This document shows, piece by piece, positions 31,721-41,074 of a stretch of 51,300 nucleotides of DNA. Source of the DNA: Desulfobacteraceae bacterium (lineage in GTDB: Bacteria; Desulfobacterota; Desulfobacteria; Desulfobacterales; Desulfobacteraceae). Each line of letters starts with the position of its first letter. Positions within the stretch are counted from its first letter, which is position 1. The stretch spans positions 1 through 51,300 of the forward strand of contig JADGEQ010000048.1 of NCBI GenBank assembly GCA_016744295.1, given 5' to 3'. Made by a program: the position numbers and the translations under genes. The notes beneath the pieces are model-generated. The model saw only the letters and a program-made list of their open reading frames with translations, searched no databases and was not told where the DNA came from.

Positions 31721-34700
31721 TTATAAATTCTTATCCTCAAAAATTTCCCGAATCATTACCATAAGTTTATTATAGGAGATTGGCTTCGACACATATTTTT
31801 TAATGCCAAGTTTTTTAGCGCTATTTTCAGATATATTATTACTGTATCCAGTACAGAGAATTATTGGAATATCAGATCTTATTTTTAATAGTTTCTCTGA
31901 TAATTTATCCCCCGTTAATTGCGGCATTGTCATATCAGTGATTACCAAATCAAATTGATGAGGATTTGATTTAAATTCGTGATAGGCATCCTTTCCATTT
32001 TCACATGTGGTAACCGTATATCCATATTTTGCTAGGATTTCCTCTGATATTTGCCGAATCGCCTCCTCATCATCTACAAATAAGATTTTTTCATTGCCTT
32101 CTAAATGGGATATTTTATCATTCTTTTCAAACTCTTCTTTCACCGGTTCTTTAACAATAGGAAAAAAAACTTCAATACTTGTACCTTTATCGAGCTTACT
32201 TGTTATCTTTAAAAAACCATCATGTTCATCTACAATTGCTTGAACAATCGCCAAACCAAGCCCTGTTCCTTCACCCACTTTTTTCGTTGTAAAATATGGA
32301 TCAAACGCTTTTTCTATAGTCAAACTATCCATACCATGGCCTGTATCACGCACCTCTAATAGAATAAAATTTCCAGGTGGTATTATCCGATCTCTAATAT
32401 ATTTCGGATTCTCAATTCTAATATCTTTTAAAGATATATTCAATTTTCCACCTGTTTTTCGCATAGCGTGGTATGCATTTGTGCATAGATTCATAATTAC
32501 CTGATGTATCTTAGTTGGATCTGCCAATGAAAATGACTTAGATCCAATTTGGGTATCAATTTCGATGGTAGATGGGATTGAAGATCGAAGTAGGTTAATC
32601 GCTTCATTGATCGCTGAATAAATAGCCAAAGAGGTTTTTTTATACTCTGATTTTCTGCTGAAGGTCAAAATTTGTTGAACTAAATCGGCAGCTCTTTTTG
32701 CAGATATTAATATTTTGGTGACACTTCTATTTACATTATCCGTATTGTGGATGTCTGTTAAAGCCAATTGAGCATAGCCAAATATTCCGGTGAGAATATT
32801 GTTAAAGTCGTGGGCTATCCCGCCGGCTAAAGTTCCTATTGCTTCCATTTTTTGTACCTGCAGAAGCCGAAGTTCGAGATTTTTTTTCTCAGAAACATCC
32901 AGTATAAAACCTCTAATACGTTTCAGATTTCCATTCTCATCAAACACTCCGGAAGCATTCTCGATCAAATCGATTGGTGTTCCATTTACTTTTTTTAATT
33001 TAGGTTCAAAACTTGCGATTCGCTTTTCAGTACTAATTTTTCTTAAAAAATCAGATCTGGTGTTTGGATCTTGAAACAAGTTGTTGATGGGAGTGTTTAA
33101 AGCTTGTTCATCATTTTCAAACCCAAAAATTCTTTTATACTCCTGATTGAAAGCTATGAGTTGTCCATCCGGGGTTGAAATATATGTTCCAGAAAGATCT
33201 TCTTCAAAGTACTCACGGTATTTTTCTTCACTTTTACGTAATTTTTCTTCAGCTACCTTCCTTTGGGTTATATCTAATGCTGTAAAGGTTACCCCTGCCA
33301 ATAAATCATCCGGTTTCAAAGGCGTTGAACTCATTAATATATGAATAATTTTTCCATCTTTACGCTTAAAGCAAGTTTCAACTGTACCCGTTCCATATTT
33401 TTTAATTTGTTTATATTTTTCTTTGCCAACATATTCAAATTCTTCTTGGGTAGGATATAGCATTCTTGCACTTTTTTGTATTAGTTCATCCTTAGAATAT
33501 CCTGTTATTTGGCAAATACGATCATTAACATCTTGAATCACACGATCAGAAATAATGCCGATACCGACGGGTGCTGCTCTAAAAATGCTTCTCATTTTAT
33601 TTTCACTATTTCTTAACGCAATCTCAACTTGCTTACGTTCTGTGATATCACGAATCACACCTTCAATACCGAGGATATTATCGTTATCATCTTTATAATA
33701 ATAAGCATTCGTGGATGCCCACCAATGAGTTCCATCTTTTCGTTTGAATTGATCTTCGAAGTCATTAACATAGCCTTCTTCGTTAAGAGACGTTAAAAAT
33801 TTTTCTTTATGATTAATTGTCACATAAAATTCTTCAGGTTCCTTCCCCCTAGCTTCATCAACCGAAAAACCTGTTAATGCATAAACTGAAGGGGATATGA
33901 AAACCACTTTTCCGTTTCTATCAACTCGGTATCTCAGGTCAGGGGATCTATCGATTAATGTTTTATATTTCCGCTCACTTTCGAATAATTCAGATGTTCT
34001 CTGCCTTACTTGCAATCTTGATACGATACCGACTGCAAACAAAAAAATGATAAGAGCAGAACCAAAAATTAGCAAAACTTTAATCCATCTCGGGACAATT
34101 TCAATAAAAGTTTCTGATCGTTTTCCTGCAATGTATTTTTCTAAAAGGTGATAATAGATTGAATTTTTATCTTTTTTTAAGACTTTTATATGATCATCAA
34201 TCGTCTTGCCAAACACAGAAGTCAGGATTGCTCCTTTTGTTAATGCAAACTGCATTTTTGCCGCTTGAAAAATAATTGAAGTTCGCTCTATCGTATAATT
34301 ATCTTCATGCTGATTTCCAAAATCCTTGTTTGTAACGCCCGCATCAATGTGTTTACTCTGGAGGGCATTAAAAATCTCCTCATATGTATTCATTTCTTTG
34401 AAAGCAACATTAAGGCTGAATTTTTCTACTATTTCTTTAATGCCTTCTGGTCCCTCCAAATTAAAACTGCCTTTTAAAGCTGCAATAGTTTTACCTTCTA
34501 AATCGATAATGGATTTTATTTGAGAGCCTTTCGGAATATACAATCTTGACCAACTTACCAATACGGGTTCATGGGTAAAATCATATATTTTACTTCTTGG
34601 TTCCGTCCATCCGGTATCGGGCATAATATGTATTTTACCATTTTTTAGCCTATCGAGGCATTCCTTCCAAGTTCCTGAAATCCATTCAATCTTCCAACCT

Positions 34701-34885
34701 TCTTTCTTGGATATATGTGTGAGAAGTTCTGCCCAGAATCCAGAAATTGAACCATCTTTTTCTGTAAAAATTTTGGGATAGTTTTCATATGTTCCAACTT
34801 TAATGATAATAGGATCACCTGCAAAAGAAACCGATGACAAGTTAAAAAGCATGAAGCAGATAAAAATCAAAAAATATGTTTTCAT
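31721..34885 (-). CDS. Hybrid sensor histidine kinase with periplasmic SBP_bac_3 sensor, PAS domains and receiver
   Basis: A 1054-residue membrane kinase. It begins with a signal peptide (~1-22), then a periplasmic solute-binding-type sensor (SBP_bac_3, ~25-255) as in EvgS/BvgS, a TM helix near 268-290, about three PAS domains (~305-660), a histidine kinase core with H692 (GGIAHDFNN) and ATP motifs ENA-less DTGHGMD and GEGTGLGLAIV, and a C-terminal receiver with D984 (VITDMTMPQ). It probably senses a small solute in the periplasm. No output DNA-binding regulator lies near. It is 78 bp downstream of, and paralogous to, the next kinase. Confidence 0.92.
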   Translation of the reverse strand: MKTYFLIFICFMLFNLSSVSFAGDPIIIKVGTYENYPKIFTEKDGSISGFWAELLTHISKKEGWKIEWISGTWKECLDRLKNGKIHIMPDTGWTEPRSKIYDFTHEPVLVSWSRLYIPKGSQIKSIIDLEGKTIAALKGSFNLEGPEGIKEIVEKFSLNVAFKEMNTYEEIFNALQSKHIDAGVTNKDFGNQHEDNYTIERTSIIFQAAKMQFALTKGAILTSVFGKTIDDHIKVLKKDKNSIYYHLLEKYIAGKRSETFIEIVPRWIKVLLIFGSALIIFLFAVGIVSRLQVRQRTSELFESERKYKTLIDRSPDLRYRVDRNGKVVFISPSVYALTGFSVDEARGKEPEEFYVTINHKEKFLTSLNEEGYVNDFEDQFKRKDGTHWWASTNAYYYKDDNDNILGIEGVIRDITERKQVEIALRNSENKMRSIFRAAPVGIGIISDRVIQDVNDRICQITGYSKDELIQKSARMLYPTQEEFEYVGKEKYKQIKKYGTGTVETCFKRKDGKIIHILMSSTPLKPDDLLAGVTFTALDITQRKVAEEKLRKSEEKYREYFEEDLSGTYISTPDGQLIAFNQEYKRIFGFENDEQALNTPINNLFQDPNTRSDFLRKISTEKRIASFEPKLKKVNGTPIDLIENASGVFDENGNLKRIRGFILDVSEKKNLELRLLQVQKMEAIGTLAGGIAHDFNNILTGIFGYAQLALTDIHNTDNVNRSVTKILISAKRAADLVQQILTFSRKSEYKKTSLAIYSAINEAINLLRSSIPSTIEIDTQIGSKSFSLADPTKIHQVIMNLCTNAYHAMRKTGGKLNISLKDIRIENPKYIRDRIIPPGNFILLEVRDTGHGMDSLTIEKAFDPYFTTKKVGEGTGLGLAIVQAIVDEHDGFLKITSKLDKGTSIEVFFPIVKEPVKEEFEKNDKISHLEGNEKILFVDDEEAIRQISEEILAKYGYTVTTCENGKDAYHEFKSNPHQFDLVITDMTMPQLTGDKLSEKLLKIRSDIPIILCTGYSNNISENSAKKLGIKKYVSKPISYNKLMVMIREIFEDKNL

Positions 34886-34963
34886 TACAAAAACCTCATA
34901 GCGTGAGAACTGCGGAATTAAAAAAACTTTACCATAAAGAGGATTAACACTATCTCCAGTTTT

Positions 34964-37474
34964 TTAGGGTATGATCGGCTTAGATTCGTCCAGAAACTTA
35001 CGAATTAAAGCAAGTAGATGTTTGCTTTCAACAGGTTTTGAAAGATATTTTTTTATACCAATGTCTAAGGCTTTAATTTCATTGATATTGTCATTGTATC
35101 CCGTGCAGAGGATAATGGGGATATCTTTTCTTATTTTCAATGCACGGTATGAAAAATCGTCCCCCGGAATTCCCGGCATTGTCATATCTGTAATTATCAG
35201 ATCAAAGTCTAACGGGTGCTGTTCGAATGCATCAAGGGCAGCAGGGCTTTTTAAATAAGCGGTCACCTGATATCCAAACTTTTCCAACACGTCTTTCGTT
35301 ATTGATAATATAGCTTCATCATCGTCTATAACCATGATGTTTTCCGATCCACCTTTAATGAGATCAGTCTCTTTTTCTTGGAGTGATTGGTCCTTTTGAT
35401 CTTTTAACACGGGTAGATAGACCTTGAATGTTGATCCTTTCCCCACTTCACTACGCACAGTCACATAACCATTGTGGTCTTCAATAATACCTTTAACAAC
35501 AGCCAGCCCAAGGCCGGTACCCTCTCCTCTATCTTTTGTTGTAAAATAAGGCTCAAAAATTTTGGTTAAAACTTCAGAAGTCATTCCGGACCCTGTATCA
35601 CTGACTTTTAAGTTTAGATATCTATCGGGTGGAATACGAATACCTGGGATGACCATTGAATCTGTTACTTCTAAAACCTCCAGTGAAACAGTTAAAATAC
35701 CGCCTTTTTTTTTCATTGCATGATATGCATTGGTACATAGATTCATGACGATCTGGTGGATTTGAGTCGGATTGGCAAGAACCTTGTCCTTGGCATAAAT
35801 CTTCTCTTTAATCTCGATCGTGGCCGGTATGGAAGATCTTAAAAATTTTGTTGCCTCTTTAATGATGAGATACAGCTTAAGAGCGTTTTTCTTGTGTTCT
35901 GACTGCCGGCTGAAGGTTAAGATCTGCTGGACCAGCTCGGTGGCCCTTTTTGCACCAACGGTAACCTGGGTGATATAATTTTTAGCCTTTTCAGGCTTAT
36001 CTAAATTCATATCGGCCAGCTGGGCATACCCAAAGATTCCTGAAAGTATATTATTAAAATCATGTGCAATTCCACCGGCTAAGGTGCCAATGGCTTCCAT
36101 TTTTCTTGACTGCTGCATCTGTTGTTCCATTTTAACTTGTTCGGTGATATTTCTTCTTATTGAAACAAAAGCCGTAATATCATTTTCAGAGTTAACAATG
36201 GGTGTGATGACCATATCATGCAATAATATGGTTCCATTCTTGCGTTTGTTTTGTATGTTACCCTTCCATATTTTTTTATCCAGGATTGTCGTCCAAATAT
36301 TTTTGTAAAACGCATCATTATGCAAACCGCTTTTCAGCACGCTTGGTCTTTTACCAACTATTTCTTTTCTCTTGTGTCCCATATTTTTTTCAAAGGATGG
36401 ATTAACATACTGAATAATGCCGGTTGGGTCGGTAATAACAACCTCTTCATCTGCCTGTTCGATCACTTTTTCAAATTGTAATAACTGCTTTTCATGTAAT
36501 TTTAATTGCGTAATATCGTTTACCAGCGAAGCAAAACCTGTCATCTGTCCATCTGCATCATATAAGACCGTATTATACCAGTCACAAATAATTATTTGGC
36601 CTGATTTTGTAATATTCTCGTTAATATTTCTGGCCCCGCTTTTATCGCTGAGCAGATTTTGAAACACCTTATCGACGTTAGATCTTAACTCTTTCGGGAT
36701 AATAAGATCTGCGATGTGAATCCCGACAGCCTCTTTCTTCGTAAACCCAAAAATGTTTTCAGAGGCTGGATTCCATTCAGTTATACAAAATTCGGTATTT
36801 AGAGAAATCACACCCACTGGTGTATTCTGAAGGTGAACCGACAATTGATGGTCACTTTTTTGCCACTTTTTTTCTGCAATCTTCCGCTCAATAATTTCCT
36901 GCTGTAAAACACGATTTGCTTGTTTGATATCATGTGTCCGTTCTTTCACTCTCTTTTCCAGCTCATCATGGGCTTTTTTTAACTGTGCTTCAGCAAATTT
37001 CCGTTGTGTAATAATCCTGGAAATGCCCAATATACCGGTTGATTGACCCGTACCATCAAACATTGGTGTTTTAATAGTTTCCAATATCTCTTTATGTCCA
37101 TCGCCAGCAAATGTGACTTCTTCCTCATTCAAAATTGCTATTCCTTGGGCAATAACGTCTCTATCCTTTTTTCGGAAAAAATCTGCCAATTCCTTGCTGA
37201 CAAACTCATAATCGGTTTTTCCCACAATTTCAGATTCTTTTGCGCCAAAAAAACGCTCAAACTTTTGATTGCAGGATAGATAAACACCATTCATATCTTT
37301 CACCCAGATTAAATCGGGAATGGTTTCATGAAGGACATGCAAATGGGCTTCACTTTTTCGAAATAATTCTTCCCTTTGACTGTATATTTGGTTTTGTGCT
37401 TTAAGTGCTGACAGTTCAGATTTCAGCTGCCGAATTGTCAGTTGTAATTTTTCATATTTGGTATCAACTGTCAT
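34964..37474 (-). CDS. Cytoplasmic PAS hybrid histidine kinase with receiver
   Basis: An 836-residue kinase without TM helices. A short coiled coil (~5-40) is followed by a PAS domain (~45-165), another coiled coil (~165-210), two more PAS domains (~210-460), the kinase core with H471 (GGIAHDFNN), the DTGSGMT and GEGTGLGLAVV ATP motifs, and a C-terminal receiver with D763 (IITDMTMPG). The core and receiver closely resemble the neighbouring membrane kinase, so the pair arose by duplication. The two are likely one transcript and may exchange phosphate or form heterodimers. Confidence 0.92.
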   Translation of the reverse strand: MTVDTKYEKLQLTIRQLKSELSALKAQNQIYSQREELFRKSEAHLHVLHETIPDLIWVKDMNGVYLSCNQKFERFFGAKESEIVGKTDYEFVSKELADFFRKKDRDVIAQGIAILNEEEVTFAGDGHKEILETIKTPMFDGTGQSTGILGISRIITQRKFAEAQLKKAHDELEKRVKERTHDIKQANRVLQQEIIERKIAEKKWQKSDHQLSVHLQNTPVGVISLNTEFCITEWNPASENIFGFTKKEAVGIHIADLIIPKELRSNVDKVFQNLLSDKSGARNINENITKSGQIIICDWYNTVLYDADGQMTGFASLVNDITQLKLHEKQLLQFEKVIEQADEEVVITDPTGIIQYVNPSFEKNMGHKRKEIVGKRPSVLKSGLHNDAFYKNIWTTILDKKIWKGNIQNKRKNGTILLHDMVITPIVNSENDITAFVSIRRNITEQVKMEQQMQQSRKMEAIGTLAGGIAHDFNNILSGIFGYAQLADMNLDKPEKAKNYITQVTVGAKRATELVQQILTFSRQSEHKKNALKLYLIIKEATKFLRSSIPATIEIKEKIYAKDKVLANPTQIHQIVMNLCTNAYHAMKKKGGILTVSLEVLEVTDSMVIPGIRIPPDRYLNLKVSDTGSGMTSEVLTKIFEPYFTTKDRGEGTGLGLAVVKGIIEDHNGYVTVRSEVGKGSTFKVYLPVLKDQKDQSLQEKETDLIKGGSENIMVIDDDEAILSITKDVLEKFGYQVTAYLKSPAALDAFEQHPLDFDLIITDMTMPGIPGDDFSYRALKIRKDIPIILCTGYNDNINEIKALDIGIKKYLSKPVESKHLLALIRKFLDESKPIIP

Positions 37475-37856
37475 GTTTTTTTCCTAAAGCATTAAAGGGG
37501 CAGACTATTTTTAACCTATCAGGTTAATTGATGATATTAGTACCTGACATAGGGTAACATTTTTTCTCGTATATCTTTGAGTATTTATTCGTTTAAATAG
37601 ATTTTTTAAAAGTGCCTCTCCAATTTGTATTGAAGTTTGAAATATCGGTCAACGAAAATAAAATTTTATCCGGAGAAAAGAAATCTTACCAATGGGATTT
37701 AAAATAAAGAAGTTCTTTAATTCTAAGATAACAACTATTGGAACTGTTTTTTAAATTAAAGGGTTCCTATACCCCAGAGACCGGTGTTGGAGAACCCAGC
37801 CAATTCCTTATTCCATAGCTGCCTGAAACCGTTCAGATATCATTCGGATAAAAAAA
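37475..37856. other. Intergenic region upstream of the hybrid kinase operon
   Basis: No gene seen in ~380 bp. A palindrome at 37511-37527 lies just upstream of the kinase start; the rest is featureless. Confidence 0.5.
37511..37527. promoter_or_regulatory. Palindrome upstream of the kinase operon
   Basis: TTAACCT-ATC-AGGTTAA, 7-base perfect arms, 37 bp before the kinase start codon. Candidate operator; a small RNA hairpin is the alternative. Confidence 0.4.
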
Positions 37857-38507
37857 TTATTTGGGGGCAAAAATAACAATCAAAGATTTTGCAACCCCGC
37901 CGATTCCACGAAGGGCATGGGGGATACTGGAGTCAAAATAGATGCTGTCGCCCTTTTCCAAAAGATGGAGTTGCTCCGCACTTTTGAATTCAACAATCCC
38001 TTCCAGAATAAAATGAAATTCCTCTCCCTTGTGGTCATTGAACAAAAGATCTTTTTCATCCATGGGCTCTATTTCCACCACAAAGGGTTCCATCTGTTTT
38101 CCCACCATGGGATAGGCCAGGGATTCCCATCGGTATCCAATTCGGGATTCATTTTTATGATGAAACAATTTTTTAACACTGTACCTGTCATTTTTTTTGA
38201 CCACCACAATTCGATCTTCCATGTTATGGTCCCGAAAAAAATGGGAGATTTTCACCCCCAGGGCAGTGGAAATTTTAATCAGGGTGGCAATGGGGGGGGC
38301 TGCAAGATTATTTTCTATTTGGGAAAGCAAAGGTTTTGACAGGCCTGTGAGATCGGAAATTTCCTGGAGGGTAAGGGCCCTTTGTTTCCGAAGGTTCCTT
38401 ATTTTATTACCCAGATTCAGGGCAGCAACCTCTTCCTTTACTCTATTTTCTTTCTTTGATGGCATTTTCTCCGGGCTTCCTTCCTGTTCTTCTGTTTTTT
38501 TAAACAC
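37857..38507 (-). CDS. XRE family transcriptional regulator with cupin sensor domain
   Basis: A 216-residue protein. Residues ~30-90 are an XRE HTH (IRNLRKQRALTLQEISDLTG-LSKPLLSQIEN), and residues ~125-215 form a cupin (LLFNDHKGEEFHFILEG, KGDSIYFDSSIPHALRG). The cupin has ligand-type His and Glu residues. Relatives (PuuR/SutR type) sense small metabolites such as polyamines or amino acids. No obvious target gene is adjacent. Confidence 0.9.
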   Translation of the reverse strand: MFKKTEEQEGSPEKMPSKKENRVKEEVAALNLGNKIRNLRKQRALTLQEISDLTGLSKPLLSQIENNLAAPPIATLIKISTALGVKISHFFRDHNMEDRIVVVKKNDRYSVKKLFHHKNESRIGYRWESLAYPMVGKQMEPFVVEIEPMDEKDLLFNDHKGEEFHFILEGIVEFKSAEQLHLLEKGDSIYFDSSIPHALRGIGGVAKSLIVIFAPK

Positions 38508-38846
38508 ATTTAAAAAAATAGAAAAAAGTTTAGCATGAGCAAACTTCTATATCAAGGAATAAGAGATTTTTTTAAGAGCGTGTGCCTATTTCGCCAGACT
38601 TGAGTTTTCCGAGGCCCAAACGGATAATGTGCATCTGCCCCAATCATTTAGGACAAATCAAGATGTATAAATGACCTTGTCACCGATACAAACATGGAAA
38701 CCCGAGTGACACCATGAAAGCATATTTTCGAGAACAGCGTCAGGTAATGGATTTATACTTTTTTGCCTATTGTAATTGACCCATAGTTGTAATACAAGTA
38801 ACTGATTATTTCCCCACGAAAATTTATATCCAAAAGGAGGTATTTG
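38508..38846. other. Intergenic region before the chemoreceptor gene
   Basis: No gene supported in ~340 bp. A TTGACC at 38777-38782 could be a -35 for the chemoreceptor, but no good -10 sits at the right distance. Confidence 0.4.
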
Positions 38847-40853
38847 ATGTTAAAATCAATCCGTTTCAAGTTAATTGTTTTTTCTATCTCATTAATTCTA
38901 GTCACTGTTATTCCCATCATTATTACGGTGAATATCCTGATCAATAACTCCGTTCATAACGGGCATGTGGAGAATGTACTTCAGCAGGTGAATATCATCG
39001 AGCAGTTGTTGGGGGTTTTTTATGATGACCTGGACCGAAATATAGATACCTTTGCCACCCATCAAAAGGTGAAAGAATCGGATGATACCATTCATTCCTA
39101 TGTCAAAAGTACTGGTGCCATGATGACGCCCTCTAAAAACGGTGGTATCGAGCAGGCAATATTTGAAGAGTTCGATAATTATGCCAAGGCCCATCCCGGA
39201 ACGATGTACGTTTATATGGGTACCGAGGACGGGGGCTATATTCAATGGCCGGAAACCAAGAACGGAGCCAATTATGACCCTAGAAAGCGGCCCTGGTATA
39301 CCAAGGCCATGGCCAATAAGGGTAAGATTATCCGGACGGATCCCTATACAGACTCGGTAACCGGAGCTGTGATTGTCAGCAATGCCAGAACCTTTACAGA
39401 TGAGAACGGAAAGGTAAGAGGGGTCATGGCCATTGATGTCTCTTCTGGGAAACTAGCAGAAATCATGAAAGGGATCAATATCGGAAAAACCGGATACCCA
39501 ATGATGCTGCACAAAAAGGGGCTGATCCTGGCAGATCCTAAAAACGAGGAAAACAATCTGAAATATATCAAGGATATTGGCATTGAAAAAATGGAAACCA
39601 TTCTTGAGACGGATACGGCCCTTTTTAACACTGTCATTGACGATATAAACTTTCAGGTCAGTTCTTTTAAATCCGCCACCACCGATTGGATAGTGGCTGT
39701 TCTAATTGAAACAGAGGAGTTGTCCCAGGTTTCCAGATCCATACGGATCATCGTATCTGGCATCGCCGCCCTGGTTATTTTGGTCATTGGCGGCCTGGCC
39801 TTTGTTATCTCGGGTCGTTTCATCAAACCCATAAATCTGATGGTGGCGGGTTTGAAGGATATTGCCCAGGGAGAAGGGGATCTGACCATGCGCCTGGAAG
39901 TTTACAGCAAGGATGAGATCGGTGATATGGCAAAATGGTTTAATCTTTTTGTGGAAAAACTACAGGGGATAATTACCAATATCACGGGCAATTCCAGATC
40001 GCTCAACAGCTCGTCCACTGAGCTTCTGTCCATTTCAAAGGAAGTTTCCCAAGGGGCAGACAACATGGCTGCTAAAACCAATTCCGTGGCAACGGCCGCA
40101 GAGGAAATGAGCTCAAACATGTCATCGGTGGCCGCGGCCGTGGAAGAATCTTCCACCAATATCGGCATGGTTTCGGCTGCAGCAGAAGAGATGACTGCCA
40201 CCATCAACGAGATTGCCAATAATACAGAAAAAACCCGTGTTACCAGCAATCAGGCCGTTCAACGGACCCAGAAAGCCTCTGAAAAAATTAATTATTTAAG
40301 CCGATCCGCTCTGGAGATCGGCAATGTGGTTGAAACCATTAACGATATTTCGGAACAGACCAACCTTCTTGCCCTGAACGCCACCATTGAGGCGGCCCGG
40401 GCCGGGGAAGCCGGCAAAGGATTTGCCGTTGTGGCAAGCGAAATCAAAGACTTGGCCAGGCAGACGGCAGAGGCAACCCTGGAGATCAAGGGGAAAATTG
40501 AAAGTATCCAGAATTCCACCCAGGAAACGGTTTCTGAAATCGGAGAGATCACCGGCGGCATCGGCAGTGTGAATGAGATGATTGACACGGTGGCGGCAGC
40601 AGTGGAGGAACAATCGGTTACCACCAAGGAAATTGCCAACAATGTCAGCCAGGCAGCCCAGGGAATCCAGGAGGTTACCGAGAATATCAGCCAGAGTTCC
40701 GGGGTGGCCAATGAGATTGCCGAAGATATTGCCGGGGTCAGCCAGGCCATTACGACCATGTCCGAGAGTAGCATTCAGATCGATACCAGTGCAGACTCGT
40801 TGAGCAATTTGGCAGAAGAACTCAACCAAACCGTCACTCAGTTTAAAGTTTAA
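38847..40853 (+). CDS. Methyl-accepting chemotaxis protein with dCache-type sensor
   Basis: A 668-residue membrane chemoreceptor. TM1 is ~8-32, a periplasmic dCache-type sensor follows (KRPWYTKAMANKGKIIRTDP is the typical dCache block), TM2 is ~295-318, then HAMP (~320-370) and a methyl-accepting domain (~380-668) with the hairpin tip ISEQTNLLALNATIEAARAG. The start is ATG 38847 with a strong AAAAGGAGG site; the TTG just before is less likely. The dCache motif suggests small organic acid or amino acid sensing. No flagellar gene is near. Confidence 0.93.
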   Translation: MLKSIRFKLIVFSISLILVTVIPIIITVNILINNSVHNGHVENVLQQVNIIEQLLGVFYDDLDRNIDTFATHQKVKESDDTIHSYVKSTGAMMTPSKNGGIEQAIFEEFDNYAKAHPGTMYVYMGTEDGGYIQWPETKNGANYDPRKRPWYTKAMANKGKIIRTDPYTDSVTGAVIVSNARTFTDENGKVRGVMAIDVSSGKLAEIMKGINIGKTGYPMMLHKKGLILADPKNEENNLKYIKDIGIEKMETILETDTALFNTVIDDINFQVSSFKSATTDWIVAVLIETEELSQVSRSIRIIVSGIAALVILVIGGLAFVISGRFIKPINLMVAGLKDIAQGEGDLTMRLEVYSKDEIGDMAKWFNLFVEKLQGIITNITGNSRSLNSSSTELLSISKEVSQGADNMAAKTNSVATAAEEMSSNMSSVAAAVEESSTNIGMVSAAAEEMTATINEIANNTEKTRVTSNQAVQRTQKASEKINYLSRSALEIGNVVETINDISEQTNLLALNATIEAARAGEAGKGFAVVASEIKDLARQTAEATLEIKGKIESIQNSTQETVSEIGEITGGIGSVNEMIDTVAAAVEEQSVTTKEIANNVSQAAQGIQEVTENISQSSGVANEIAEDIAGVSQAITTMSESSIQIDTSADSLSNLAEELNQTVTQFKV

Positions 40854-41074
40854 TCAATTTCCGGCAAAACAAATGGGGGAGACATCCTATGGTGGAGTCG
40901 GCCCAGGGCACGGCTCCATCAAAAAAAAACCATAAATTATTTGCCCTGGGCAATGATACCTTTGATGGGGCGGGTTGCGGCTGAATAATTCGAGGAATAA
41001 TGCCTAGGCATCGCCCCTAAAACCGGTTTCAAATCGAGGAAAAAGCTTGATCACGCTATAATCCGGGAACTGCC
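40854..41074 (+). promoter_or_regulatory. Spacer with mutually exclusive hairpins before the amidohydrolase gene
   Basis: TGGAGTCG (40893-40900) pairs with CGGCTCCA (40911-40918), closing a loop that is exactly GCCCAGGGCA (40901-40910). That loop is a perfect complement of TGCCCTGGGC at 40942-40951, so the two pairings compete. Further down GGGGCG (40967-40972) pairs with CGCCCC (41012-41017), and TGCCTAGGCA (41001-41010) is a palindrome. No run of T follows, so this is not an ordinary terminator. It could be a structured leader. Confidence 0.4.

Noticed and set aside
38753..38944. Minus-strand open frame before the chemoreceptor
   Set aside because: It overlaps the chemoreceptor ribosome-binding site and start, and the residues are low-complexity Ile/Asn/Tyr without family resemblance.
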